64,000 nucleotides of DNA from positions 836,621 to 900,620 of the forward strand of contig NW_015440957.1 in NCBI RefSeq assembly GCF_000150705.2, given 5' to 3'. Position 1 is the first letter of the stretch; every line of letters begins with the position of its first letter. This DNA comes from Paracoccidioides lutzii Pb01. Lineage: Eukaryota; Ascomycota; Eurotiomycetes; Onygenales; Ajellomycetaceae. Shown one piece after another: positions 23,698 to 33,690 of this stretch. Below the pieces are notes generated by a model, which saw only the letters and a list, made by a program, of their open reading frames with translations, ran no database searches and had not been told where the DNA came from. A program made the translations under genes and the position numbers.

Positions 23698-25166
23698 ATG
23701 CTCTCAACAGAGACAGACTCCACCATAGCGAGGGGCGACGATGATGGAACGCCCCTCCAGGTTATCTCCAAGGACCTGCCATTCCCTCCTCTCACCAGGT
23801 CGCATGTCCTCCATTGTTCCTATCACTTCTGGCATCCGAAGTATGTTATTCTATTTTACTAATTAATTGTCCCAAACGAGCATTACGCTATTTTACAGGC
23901 TCCGCTAACCCCCACTATAGATATCGTGCCGTAACACCCAAAGCCCGCCTCATTCCCCTGACTGATGCATTCATCGACTATCTACGCACAGATGGTATAA
24001 TGTTGCCTCCACAAGATGACAGATCCGTCGTCACTGATGATGACAGCGGCGTCTACTCCGTATCCGACGGGTCTGTTTCGGACGATGAAGAGGTGGACCC
24101 CGCTGCCGAATGGCACGAGATACACGCTCAGATCAAAGCGACAATAGCAGAATTAGATGGGAAAGTAGCTCCAAAGTTAAATTGGAGTGCTCCCAAAGAT
24201 GCAACCTGGATCTCTGCAACAAACGACATGCAATGCAGAACTCCAAATGATATATACCTACTATTAAAGAGCAGCGACTTCATAACTCATGATCTCGAAC
24301 ACGCATTTGATGGATGTGTATCAGAAGAGGAGCAGCAAAAGCAACAAGAAAAGACAGAAATCACCACCCAACCCGGTGTCCAGGACTCCCCACCCCGAAT
24401 CCCCTACCACCTCGTCCTACGCAAATACGTAACACTCAACCCCGCCCTAGAATTCCGCTGCTTCGTCCGAGACAGAAAACTCCTCTGCCTCTGCCAGCGC
24501 GATCTAAACCACTTCGACTTCCTCTTCAGCCTTCGCGACAACCTGCGCGACAGAATCCAGACTTTCTTTGACATAAGGCTACGCGACACGTTTCCCGACC
24601 GGGATTTTGTCTTTGATGTCTACGTTCCCCCGCCGCATAATCGTGTGTGGCTCATGGATATTAACCCCTGGGCACCACGTACGGATCCACTGCTATTCTC
24701 GTGGCTGGAGATTTTGCAAATGAAGGGCCCCGGTTGTGATGTAGAGGATAAGGAAGGGGTTCCGGAGGGAGAAGTGGTGCGATTAGCCTTAAGACAGAGG
24801 GATTCAAGGAATGAGGAGGGCAAAGGAAACGGTCGGAGTAAATTGGAGTCTGAAAATAAAGAGGAAGAGGAGGAAAAAGAAGCTAATGGAGAAGGAGATG
24901 AAGATGATGGGGAAGAGGACGAGGATGACCTAGACGAGATCACGTCCCTCCCCTTCGTTCCCGAATTCCGCCTAGTGGAACGTGACGATCCAGAAGCGTA
25001 TGGTTTCATGACTCCGCGGTATTCGGCGCATAAGTTACCCAGGGAAGTCGTGGATGCATCGAGAAGTGGGCCCGGTGGCATGGGGGAGTTCCTGGGCCAA
25101 TGGCAGGATATCCTTGCGAAGAAGATACGGGAGGATGATGCAGCGGCGGCTGCAGAGGGTGCTTGA
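23698..25166 (+). CDS. CDC123: Cell division cycle protein 123, eIF2 assembly factor
   Basis: Two exons, 23698-23840 and 23921-25166, give 462 aa. Cdc123 has an ATP-grasp-like fold and helps assemble the eIF2 heterotrimer by binding eIF2 gamma, so it supports translation initiation. The N terminus holds the conserved HCSYHFWHPKYRAVTPKARLIPL block across the splice site. Later family motifs are RKYVTLNPALEFRCFVR (about residue 214), CQRDLNHFDFL and WLMDINPWAPRTDPLLFSW (about residue 290), which carry the Asp/Asn residues that bind nucleotide and metal. An acidic, Glu-rich low-complexity insertion at about residues 345-390 sits before the conserved EFRLVERDDPEAYG. The intron is 80 bp. Confidence 0.95.
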
Positions 25167-25898
25167 AGTTGGGTGTTCGTGATAACAAAAAATAATGGAA
25201 TCGGTCTTGCTACTGATCCCCTTCTATATTTTTCGTTTTCTTTACCTTTGACCTTTTGCTTTGACACATATTTCGGGCCAGATTAAAAGGCTAAGATGCA
25301 GATGCATTGCGAGTCAGGAGTTCAAGGGGTAAATCAAACCGGAACAGCTTGGGAGGGTGTAGGATTATTATGTCTTCTTCTCATGATCACTGTTCCTCGT
25401 TTATTTTGTCTTGCAGGTGTGGATTTTTGATACTATCTAGAGAAGAATGTATTGATTTTAACTACGTAACTCTGAATCACAGTTCAGGCCCGTGGATGCA
25501 CAGTTTTGTGCTGTACACATATCTTTCTCCAGTCTCTCTGTCAACGTTCCTCCTTAAACACACAACACAGTCCGCAAATCCACTTAGCTACGTTCATATG
25601 TGATAAATATTATACATCCATGCTGGCTATGAGTCATCTTTGTATATAACTAGTTAACTAGCTAGTTAATTATCTACATTGTATAATAAACCAACCTTCC
25701 CATGAATCTCATATATTAGATTACCCTGTTATCAGAATACCATGCGCTCTCTCTTGAATACAACTGAAGAAAGCAAATCAGAGACAAAACAGCTGTCTAA
25801 CAAAAGCTAACATCAAGGCAATCATTGAAGGAACCAACAAAAAGTTGAAGTTGAAGTAGCTACCAAAAAGGAGAGGGAGGATTCCACCACAAATCCAA
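25167..25898. other. Convergent intergenic region
   Basis: 3' flanks of CDC123 and the enoyl-CoA isomerase gene. No coding sequence or repeat of note, apart from AT-rich TAGTTAACTAGCTAG-type stretches near 25650-25670. Confidence 0.5.
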
Positions 25899-26784
25899 TC
25901 ACAGCTTATGCTTCTTCTGCCCGGTCGCAATCTTCATAAACTCCTGCTGTGGAATCCCGCTCAAAAACCGATCTATCCCCACAAACACCTCCGCCACATT
26001 CTGACGTTGCAAAAGTTCCCTCTCAGGACGCCTAATCAACTCCTTAATCTTAACCATACTATCTTGATTCAAATGCGTCCCCATCCTCTCCTCAACCTCC
26101 TCCAACACCAACTTCAAAAACCCAGCCGCATCCTCCTTGCCCCCCGGCGCCGTGAAAACCTTATTAACATACCCCGTCGAAACCAGATCCTCAATGGGAA
26201 TCCGCTTGCTCATAATCAGCGCCTCGTTGGCCTTGGAGATTCCCAAGCGCTCGACAAAGGCACGGCTGGCTCCACCTTCCGCCACAAGGCCAAGGGAGGA
26301 AAACGGGGTTAGCAGGAAGGTGTGCGGAGCAGCGTAGATGAAGTCTCCAAAGGCGGTTAGGGCTGCGGAGAGGCCGACGGCGGGGCCGTTGAGGGCTACG
26401 ACGAGGATTTTGGGGTGGTTGGCGAAGGTGAATGTGATGTCTAGGTTGTTTGCGACGAAGTTGCGGAGGAATTGGCGGCGGGCATCGTCGCTGTCGCCGG
26501 AGGGGCGGACGGCCTGGACATCGGCGCCGCTGGGGAGGGAAAATGTTAATCGACGGTGAAACAGAGGTGAGTTAGAGACAATTGACTTACGCGGAGAAGA
26601 AGCGGCCTGTTCCTGTTAGGACAGTGATGAAGATGTCATCCCGCTGCGCGACTTCGCGCATCTTCTGGCCCAGTTCCCAGTAGTGGTCACCGCCGAGGGC
26701 ATTGAGCTTTTTGGGTCTATCGAGGGTGATGATGGCTATTCGGCCTTGGTAGGTTACCGTGACTTCTTTGGCTGCGGTGCACAT
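25899..26784 (-). CDS. Peroxisomal enoyl-CoA hydratase/isomerase, Eci1-like
   Basis: Two exons, 26784-26591 and 26529-25899, give 274 aa. It is a crotonase-fold enzyme. The N terminus VTYQGRIAIITLDRPKKLNAL is typical. Oxyanion-hole segments FFSAGADV (across the splice) and ALNGPAVG are present. The catalytic Glu of Eci1-type delta3,delta2-enoyl-CoA isomerases fits SSLGLVAEGGAS. The chain ends in -HKL, a tolerated variant of the peroxisomal PTS1 signal; yeast Eci1 ends in -HRL. This points to beta-oxidation of unsaturated fatty acids in peroxisomes. A plain hydratase role cannot be excluded. An ATG 21 codons upstream would add a poorly fitting leader. The intron is 61 bp. Confidence 0.9.
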
Positions 26785-28032
26785 GTTTGCAAATAATTTA
26801 TTTTGTTTGCTTGGACTATTTTGGCAAAAATACAACGAACTGGACAAACCAAAAAGCCAGATTGCAGGAGATATATGTTATATCGAAAGGGATATTATCT
26901 TTTGTATTGTGGAGAAGAGTACAGATGTTTCCCGGAAAAGATCAACGCAAAGATAAGGAAGAAGGAAGACGAGATCAATTAAAGAGCCAGAGGGTCTTCA
27001 TAATCAAGATGCAGAGTGGTAGCACATGAACAGATGTATGTGCCGTGCCGCTTGATTGAATGCTTTCTATATAAAAGAGGGGGAATGTAGAAACACCGCG
27101 GTTAAGGGACCATCTGGCTAGAAAATGTAGCCGAATTTGACCAGCAGATCAGAAGGGGCCAAGATATAACACAAGGGAATAATTAGGGGACCAACACGTA
27201 CACCTCCCTAAGACAAGACATTAACACTGAACATAGAGAACAAGCAGTCTATCCTCCAATGCATCCACGGATGGATCTCACGCAAGTATCCCCGTTCGAG
27301 CCAGAAAATGAAGTTGAACAGAGAAAACTCAGTGAAAGTTGCCGAGGTTCAAAGCAGGCGTAGGCAGATTAGTCAGCCGAATATTGCAATCACGTGCAAA
27401 CCATCATGAATTAAGCCCAATTAGGTTAACTAGTTAGGGACAAATGTGGCCGATGACTAAGAGATAGCCACGAGAAACCTCTTTTAATCCGGCCTTGGAA
27501 AGCTTCGATCTTTCTCGTGCAGAAAAGAAAGGAACAAAAAGAATAGGAGACCAACTGAAAAGACAGCGGAAGCGGAGGGAGAGAGGCGCAGATACAGAAG
27601 TAATTCTGCCAATCGGCCGCAATTCGAGAACCCCTCTCTTTCATTTCCGTCCGTTCCATCTGTCGAGATTCGCTCGTTGCTTTGAATACATCGAACCCGT
27701 TCTATCGCTTGAACCCAGTTCGAAACTGGTCTCCTCCTGAGTCCCCCGCAGCACATCGCTTTCGTGGAAGCGAAAAAGGGCAATATTTCTGTTCGAAAAA
27801 AGGGCCTCTCCTACACTCCACTTTTGAATACATGGGGAAAGTACAAGAGGTATAAATGAAAAAGAATTACTAGGCAGAAAGAAAGACCAGAAGGAAAGAA
27901 ATAGAAGAACATATCAATCTACCTCCTACAACACAATCCAAGACGACTACGAAAGGAATAAATAGCGAGATACGAACAAAGAAAGATAAAAGAGAGAAAC
28001 CCTCGCGCATCATCTCTACTAATCTATCAACA
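26785..28032. other. Divergent intergenic region
   Basis: About 1.25 kb holding the promoters of the isomerase gene (-) and PET100 (+). No credible ORF. A B-box-like GTTCGAGCC at 27293 lacks a partner A box and is not a tRNA gene. Confidence 0.5.
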
Positions 28033-28469
28033 ATGCTCAGCGCCATCCTCCGCAGGCTCCAAGGCGGGAACCTGGAAGTCTTCAAGGTATATAACATATA
28101 ACCCCTAATATCACCTTCCCTCCCTTGCCACCACTCCTCCCCCCCCCCCCCCCCCCCCAAAAAAAAAAAATGGGGTATATTTGAAAACCCGCTAAGCCAC
28201 CCACCCACCCGCTTCAGTTCGGCATCTACATCCTTTTCCCCATCGGCTGGATGTACTACTTCGGCACAAATCTCGAAGAACGCTTCTCCGTCCCCGGCTA
28301 CTGGCCCACGAAGGAGCAATCGCATAAGATTCCAATGGATCTAGAGGAGATTGAGAAGGAATTGACACGCATGAATAGGCAGAGGGCGCTGAGGAGAGCG
28401 CAGCTGAAAGGGGAGAATGTCGAGAGTCAGGGTGGAAGTGGGAGTGGGAGTGCCGAGACGGATTCGTGA
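28033..28469 (+). CDS. PET100: Cytochrome c oxidase assembly protein Pet100
   Basis: Two exons, 28033-28086 and 28218-28469, give 101 aa. Pet100 is a small inner-membrane protein needed at a late step of complex IV assembly. The motif NLEVFKFGIYILFPIGWMYYFGTNL, seen across the splice site, contains the single membrane segment. RFSVPGYWPTKEQSHKIP follows, as in the family. The tail is charged, then Gly/Ser-rich. The first exon of 18 codons is missed by a single-frame scan. The 131-bp intron contains a C20-A12 homopolymer pair. Confidence 0.94.
28139..28170. repeat. C20-A12 homopolymer pair inside the PET100 intron
   Basis: A run of 20 C then 12 A lies about 50-80 bases before the 3' splice site at 28217. 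Exact lengths are uncertain, as with any long homopolymer. Confidence 0.85.
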
Positions 28470-28571
28470 GATGGATGTTGGATGCAACTGGGGTGGTTGT
28501 ATGTGAACGTTGTTTATGGGGTGTTTTAACTGGAGATCGGTAACATCTTTGCTCCTTCAATTCTCCTTCGT

Positions 28572-28604
<33 letters not shown>

Positions 28605-28839
28605 GTGAGGATGCATTGTTAGATCTTGGATCTTAATTTGGCATGGGATTGAGGAGTTGAGGAGTTTGAGATAAGATTTAATTCTTGTTCTTTTTTTTGT
28701 TTTCCATTTTAGGGGTTTGCATATTGTGAATATATCTGTAGAGCCACTCCAGAAAAATTTAAAAAGACATGAAGCCTTTTTTTTTTTTTTTTTTTTTTTC
28801 AAAAATTCAATCCCCATCAACCAAGAAAAACATTCATCA
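28470..28839. other. Convergent intergenic region with AT repeat
   Basis: Between the stops of PET100 and the SPT small-subunit gene. It has an (AT)n run at about 28573-28598 and a T23 tract near 28777-28799. No gene. Confidence 0.6.
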
Positions 28840-29378
28840 TTACAGCTCCCCCACCGCCCTCCCCGCCGCTGCCGTCGCAGCCTCGGCCACATTTTTCACA
28901 GTCTCCATTAACCCGTCATACCCCTTCTGCTGCGTAGCAGACAGGACAGATTTGCCAGTCGTGGAGGCAACAGCGGCGGTGACAGCGGCAGTGACGTTTG
29001 CGAAGGGGGGGTCTGTGAAGCTGTCTCCGGCCCAGTAGTACCAGATGCGCTTGCTGATGGTTGCGACGTGGTTGGGAAGGTAGACGTAGGCGGCTGTGAG
29101 GAGCATGGAGGTTATGAGGAGGAGGAGGGTATCTGTTGTTTACAATTGCGGTAATGGTTGCAGCCGCGGTTGTTAGTTAGGGAGAATGTGGATTTGAGGA
29201 GCTGTGTGATGATGGTGAAGAAGTGGGGGGGAAAAGGGGAAGATATGGACGTACTGAAGATGAATTTCTCTGTCGGGGTAAGCATGTACAAGGCGACGGT
29301 GACTTCATATTGGTAGTTTTTCAGCCGGAGCCAGCGTAGGAAAGAGGAGATGATTGAGGGAGAGGTGGTTTGGGACAT
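28840..29378 (-). CDS. Serine palmitoyltransferase small activating subunit (ssSPT/Tsc3-like)
   Basis: Two exons, 29378-29255 and 29132-28840, give 138 aa. The small subunit binds the LCB1/LCB2 heterodimer in the ER membrane and boosts the first step of sphingolipid synthesis. The core NYQYEVTVALYMLTPTEKFIF, joined by splicing to NTLLLL, closely follows the ssSPT pattern YQY-x(3)-TALYMLEPWERxxFN. A hydrophobic segment and YVYLPNHV come next. The C-terminal 60 residues are Ala-rich and outside the conserved core. The 122-bp intron splits the Phe-Asn pair, and the Asn codon is formed across it (A|AT). Confidence 0.88.
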
Positions 29379-30004
29379 GGTTGCTGATGTGTTATATAGA
29401 TGGAGATGTAGAGGTAGAGGTAAAGGTAGATGTGCGGTTGGTACGGCTTGTTTTAGTAGGCTTGGTCAATGTCAGTCACGGGCTGGAATGGCGCAGTTCA
29501 TCGTATACTAATTAAGATTATCGAGATATTCAGATACCACAAGTCGGCGGTAAGAGAGTCCGCTGTCAGAGAGTCAAAATGTAGGTAAATCACTTAGAGA
29601 TGTGACTAGACCAAAACACTAGTTAAAGCAAACACGGTAGCTGAAACGAGTGTCGTATCGCAAGTATATATTTTAACTAGTTATGTACTGTTGGCCTCCT
29701 TGCAAGTGAGGTTCTGGCTGGAAAGGTTGTTGTTGAAGATGGGAAGAGTTGCGAAGGGTTAAACCAGATAAGAAATAACTCCGTATTAAGTTCATTTTTT
29801 TGCTTAACCTCGTTAAAGTTCGGAGGCGAATAAACAATATACCTCACTTCTGGAACATCATTCCTTCAAACTATAACTAACTATACGTCATCAGCTTTAG
29901 GTTCTCCTCCTGATCATTTCAACAGTCGTTCCCCTTATCCCATCCAATCAAATTGCTGTCGTCCTCTTCCACATCCCGCATATGACATCCCCTCCGGCTT
30001 AACC
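29379..30004. other. Divergent promoter region
   Basis: About 625 bp between the SPT small-subunit gene and the release-factor gene. No credible gene or repeat. Confidence 0.5.
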
Positions 30005-31196
30005 ATGTTTCTCCTCCGCGCAGCCATATCTCTGCGGAGGACAAGGCAACCATGGCAACAAGTAAACTTCTCTGTGAGATTCTTCTCGCATTGCCATCAG
30101 CTATCTGTGAAGCAAATGCCACCACGCCCAAAGCTTAATCCTGCTGAAATTACTGGCACCTATCTCAAGGGATCGGGCCCCGGGGGTCAGGCTATTGTTA
30201 GTACATCATCTTTTTCTTTTTCTTTTTCTTTTTCTTTTTTTTTTTAAGAAATCGAATTGCGTCCCTGTTCTTATCCTTTTTTGTTGGTCTCGTTTGAGAG
30301 GTCGGTTTGGGGAGTTTTGTATGCATCTATGGCAATTGTCTCTCCTACAACTAGCTTTACGCGCTATTCTACCCATAAGTTTCTTTTAGATTGACAACAT
30401 ACTTTCTCTTTGTTTTGTTTCTTTTTTTTTTTCTTTTCTTTTTGGCCAACATTGTGTCGTCTTTTCCTTGGTCCACTGTTCTAATTGCCACTATTTACGG
30501 TACAATCGGATGGTGCTGGACCCTTTGATATCTTATTGGGAGGCCCTCCCACGGTACCAACCACTCTACGTCTATCGCTCTCTACAATGCAGCGATACAG
30601 AGCATCTTGCGCAAACGGGTCCTAGACGGATTCCATTAGTCATTGACTACTTTAGGAATCATGGATAATGGCACTTGCTAAAGGACCTCCTGTTCAGCCC
30701 TCAGAAGTTCTCTCATCCACCAAGCCAAAGTAGATGCCTTACATTAATTCTTCCTTCCCCTTCCCCTTCCCAATCCCATTCACATTTTACGAATCCCCAT
30801 TTTGCAAATCCTACCTCTCTTCAAGTGTATACTTGCTAATTTCTAACAACTCAAAACCAGAACAAAACCAACTCCGCCGTCCAACTCATCCACAAACCAA
30901 CAGGAATCGTCGTCAAATCCCAGGCGACGCGCTCGCGCACCCAGAACCAGAAAATAGCCATGGGTATCCTGGCAGAGAAAGTCGAGCTTCATCTAAAGGG
31001 CGATAAGAGTAGGGCGGCTATCGTGGCTGAGACGAAGAAGAAGAGGAAGGCCAGAAGTGTTAAGAAGGCTCGGAGGAAGTATAGGAAGTTGGAGGAGGAG
31101 AAGAGGAAGAAGGAGTTAGGGATGGAAGGGGAGGGGGATGAGTTGGAGGGAATAGAAGAGGTAGAAGGGATAGAGGCGAAAGCTGAAAAGAAGTGA
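30005..31196 (+). CDS. Mitochondrial GGQ release-factor-like protein (mtRF-R/C12orf65, yeast Rso55)
   Basis: Two exons, 30005-30196 and 30861-31196, give 175 aa. These proteins have the class I release-factor catalytic domain without codon-recognition domains and rescue stalled mitochondrial ribosomes. The Gly-Gly-Gln motif is intact (GSGPGGQAI). The splice joins it to NKTNSAVQLIHKPTGIVV, then SQATRSRTQNQK, all typical. The C terminus is very basic, then Glu/Lys-rich (KKKRKARSVKKARRKYRK), as expected for rRNA binding. The N terminus (MFLLRAAISLRRTRQPW) is a mitochondrial presequence. The intron is 664 bp, far longer than others here, with a GTTAGT donor and T-rich tracts. I see no coding sequence in it, but a second small exon cannot be excluded. 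Confidence 0.92.
30197..30860 (+). other. Unusually long intron (664 bp) of the release-factor gene
   Basis: Other introns here are 49-172 bp. This one starts GTTAGT and ends ACCAG, and holds TTTTTC repeats at 30209-30246 and a T-rich tract near 30410-30445. CTAAC motifs near 30843 and upstream could act as branch points. No coding exon or RNA gene was recognised inside it. Confidence 0.75.
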
Positions 31197-31784
31197 CACG
31201 AAAAGGGGATGGTGGGGGGTTGGGGAGAGGGGGGGTGGATCAAGTGGTTGGGAAGCGCAGAAGAAGGGAGGGGAAAAAAAAGGGTACTGAGAACGCGAAC
31301 GAGCAGCGGTGATTTTAAGATTTGAACTTAGTTAATGCTCAACTATGGAATAGATTATTCCTTCTCTTTGGTTTTTGAAGATTTCCACGGCGTCCGGGGG
31401 GCTAGGTAGAGCGCAATAACAATCAATAGAACCTTTGGCGATAGTTCTCTTATATGGTCTTTCACATCTTCCTTGATAGCCGCTGTCCGACCCAATGTTA
31501 GAAATTTATCAGCTGATTGATCCAACTCTCTGTCGCAGGTGGCCAATCAACGACACCCATACTTAGGAGGTGACACTGTTCCCTTGAAATGTTTGATCCA
31601 TCGAGTGGAACCTTGCTAATACGAGGCGTCTACACAGTTTTAGAAATAAAGAAAGGTATAGCCAGAGGGCCAAAGGCCTAGAGCGTGATTTGATAGGGGA
31701 CATGTGCCTTCTGAGCCTTCTGAGGGCCTTTATCTAACGATCCGGTAGGCCATGATCACTACTCCGCTAACAATGACTGAAAGC
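31197..31784. other. Convergent intergenic region
   Basis: A G/A-rich stretch follows the release-factor stop. A 63-codon - strand open frame (31355-31546) has no recognisable family and may be chance. Nothing else is seen. Confidence 0.45.
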
Positions 31785-33060
31785 CTAGAGTAAGTCGGCT
31801 TTCAAATCTCTCCAATTCTCCAAACCAACACTAACCCTCAACAGCCTCCTATTAACTGTCAAATCCGGCATCGCACGCCACTCAATCGGAGATTCCATTC
31901 CTCCGAGGCTACTTGCATGATGAAAATACATGAGCTTACTAGGTAACTTCCAAGCAAAGTCGTCACTGCACAAAATGATAGAAATCACAGGCCCATAAAC
32001 CGTTCATCATTTTTTTTCAATGAGCAAGTTTCATTCTGGAGACTAGCATCATGTATCTTGTCAACAACGGCCTGTATAACAAACTCTTCACTTTCAGAAG
32101 CGGTTCGTGGTAGTGCCGTTCCCTTCAAAGCTCTATGGAGCCGTGAAACCAATTTCACAACGTTCTCACTTTCGCACCGCACACCACTGACTTCCAACGT
32201 CCGCAGACTCCAGACACCAAGCCAACCTTTCAGATTCCCCAGGACATTTCCAACAGTCGCCCGATCCTCACAAAAAAGCTGTTTTACTCATTCCGCATTC
32301 CCAATGGCGAGAACCCCACATAGAAGATCTCAGTGACCTCCGAAATATTTTGACCCAGAATGCATGACGATATCAGCAACCCATAGGAACGGGTCTTGCA
32401 ATCCTGGCGGCGCAGACATGCTGGTCTACAATGAGATATGCACCCCTTTCGTGGGCGTTCGTGGCATATTTCTCGATGTTGTATGCTGTGTCTAGTGGAT
32501 TAACGGGGCAGGATCACATACCCTTTTCTAGGTTCAGCAGGGCAGTCAAGATCCAGCTTTTGAAGTCCTGAAAGACGGGAAATGACAGCGATCACTTCAT
32601 GACTGCCGTGTTATCCTTCACCAGCAGACACATGGCGCGGGTTTCAGGAGTGCTATTGCGGCTTGGAGAGCTGCTATGCCGCTGGAATAGCAAAATGCAG
32701 GTGTATTTAGATGAGAGGAGAAAATTGCTTCAAACCGTGTCGTGTTCGGTGCAAATTCCTGGGAATATATATAGTTTTTCCTGTCGAAATCTTCCTGGAA
32801 TTAGGAAGGATGGGAACATCAGTTTGCCGTGTTTCTGTTTCATGTTTACAAATTCATGACACAGGAGCTAGAATCACGTACTATGGGATCTGATCCTCTC
32901 TGGGGATTAAGCAATTCGGGTCACTGGCCTATCTGAACGTGGTGGAAAAGTGAATTGGAGGTGCGACACTTCCAGAGCGAAAAACATACAAGCAAAAGTA
33001 AGGGAAAGTGACTTGAGCAAGACCATAATGAACTCGGGCATCGTACGTCATAAATATACT
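31785..33060 (-). pseudogene. Broken cystathionine gamma-synthase-like PLP enzyme
   Basis: Pieces in different - strand frames line up, in order, with a fungal Cys/Met-metabolism PLP enzyme of the cystathionine gamma-synthase group. N-terminal: SGSVAPPIHFSTTFR, then NTTRFEAIFSS and YSSGIAALQAAIALL. Middle: GLQKLDLDCPAE, then NPLDTAYNIEKYATNAHERGAYLIVD. C-terminal: SLGGMESPIEW and LLRVSVGLENWRDLKADLL. The frame breaks several times. The stretch that should hold the PLP lysine (SGSKYFGGH type) reads HAFWVKIFRR in one frame and SGSKYFGGH only in another. Introns could explain some jumps but not the stops in conserved cores. The start near 33060 is approximate. The enzyme would have made cystathionine from an activated homoserine ester and cysteine. 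Confidence 0.82.
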
Positions 33061-33478
33061 CATTTCAGGGCGCATTTTAGCGTCCATTCTGACAGTCCCA
33101 CCTCCGCTTGGTAACAACCTTATTAAACACCTGGGCAGCGATTTACCGACCCTCCAGTTGTGATGATGTCCTAATGCGTATTGACTATATTAAAACACAT
33201 GAACCTCTACCATACAGAAGAAGCTTGTTTCAAATATCGACAAAAAGAAAACATTTGGTCATATGGAGGCCTTCTGTTTCACCTCTTCAGTTATCTCTCC
33301 GCAGCCCCTCATTGTTACCCCTCCCTCACTAATCTAATCTATATAAGACCCCGTTAACCCCTCCCAATAGACCATATATCGTGCTGGACTTCTACCTTCC
33401 TATCCAAATTTCACCTAGAGAAATTAAAGTAACTAAAACTCCCAAACCAAACGCATACAAATACACGTTCAAAATACA
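33061..33478. promoter_or_regulatory. Promoter region of the microgene, with TATA box
   Basis: A TATATAAG box at 33340-33347 lies 132 bp upstream of the ATG at 33479. The last 80 bases before the ATG are A/C-rich (CCCAAACC, ACAAATACAC), a leader style common in strongly expressed fungal genes. Pyrimidine tracts lie just upstream of the TATA box. Confidence 0.5.
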
Positions 33479-33690
33479 ATGAATCCCGTCGACTCTCACA
33501 ACTCGACCTGCCCAAGTTGCGGTCTCATCTTTGATGGCGGTACCAAGACCTGCGAGGCATGCGGTGCGGTATGTTTGTTATATTTTCAGTTTTATTTATT
33601 TATTAATTTTATTTTAATTTGATGGTTTTGGCTTATTTTCGCACGTTCATACCTAACGGGATCATATACTAGTCATGCCCTATTACATAA
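33479..33690 (+). CDS. Cysteine-rich microprotein with two CxxC knuckles, candidate
   Basis: Exon 1 (33479-33568, 30 codons) encodes MNPVDSHNSTCPSCGLIFDG followed by KTCEACGA. A consensus GTATGT donor follows. A CTAAC branch motif at 33653-33657 and an AG at 33671-33672 define a 104-bp intron. Exon 2 (33673-33690) adds SCPIT and a stop, for 35 aa in total. Two CxxC pairs 13 residues apart would suit a small zinc ribbon; a fifth Cys follows. Reading through the intron instead gives a hydrophobic tail and a stop at codon 49, which looks like intron sequence. I know no function. Its TATA box and leader support expression. It is divergent from the broken PLP-enzyme gene and convergent with CSE1. 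Confidence 0.55.

Noticed and set aside
24620..25267. 215-codon antisense frame over the CDC123 3' half
   Set aside because: It is the Ser/Pro-rich mirror of the acidic CDC123 coding sequence. CDC123 family conservation fixes the + strand.
27293..27301. tRNA B-box-like GTTCGAGCC
   Set aside because: No A box, acceptor stem or cloverleaf could be drawn from the neighbouring bases.
31355..31546. 63-codon - strand frame downstream of the PLP-enzyme pseudogene
   Set aside because: It does not continue the cystathionine gamma-synthase alignment, which already ends with a stop at 31785.
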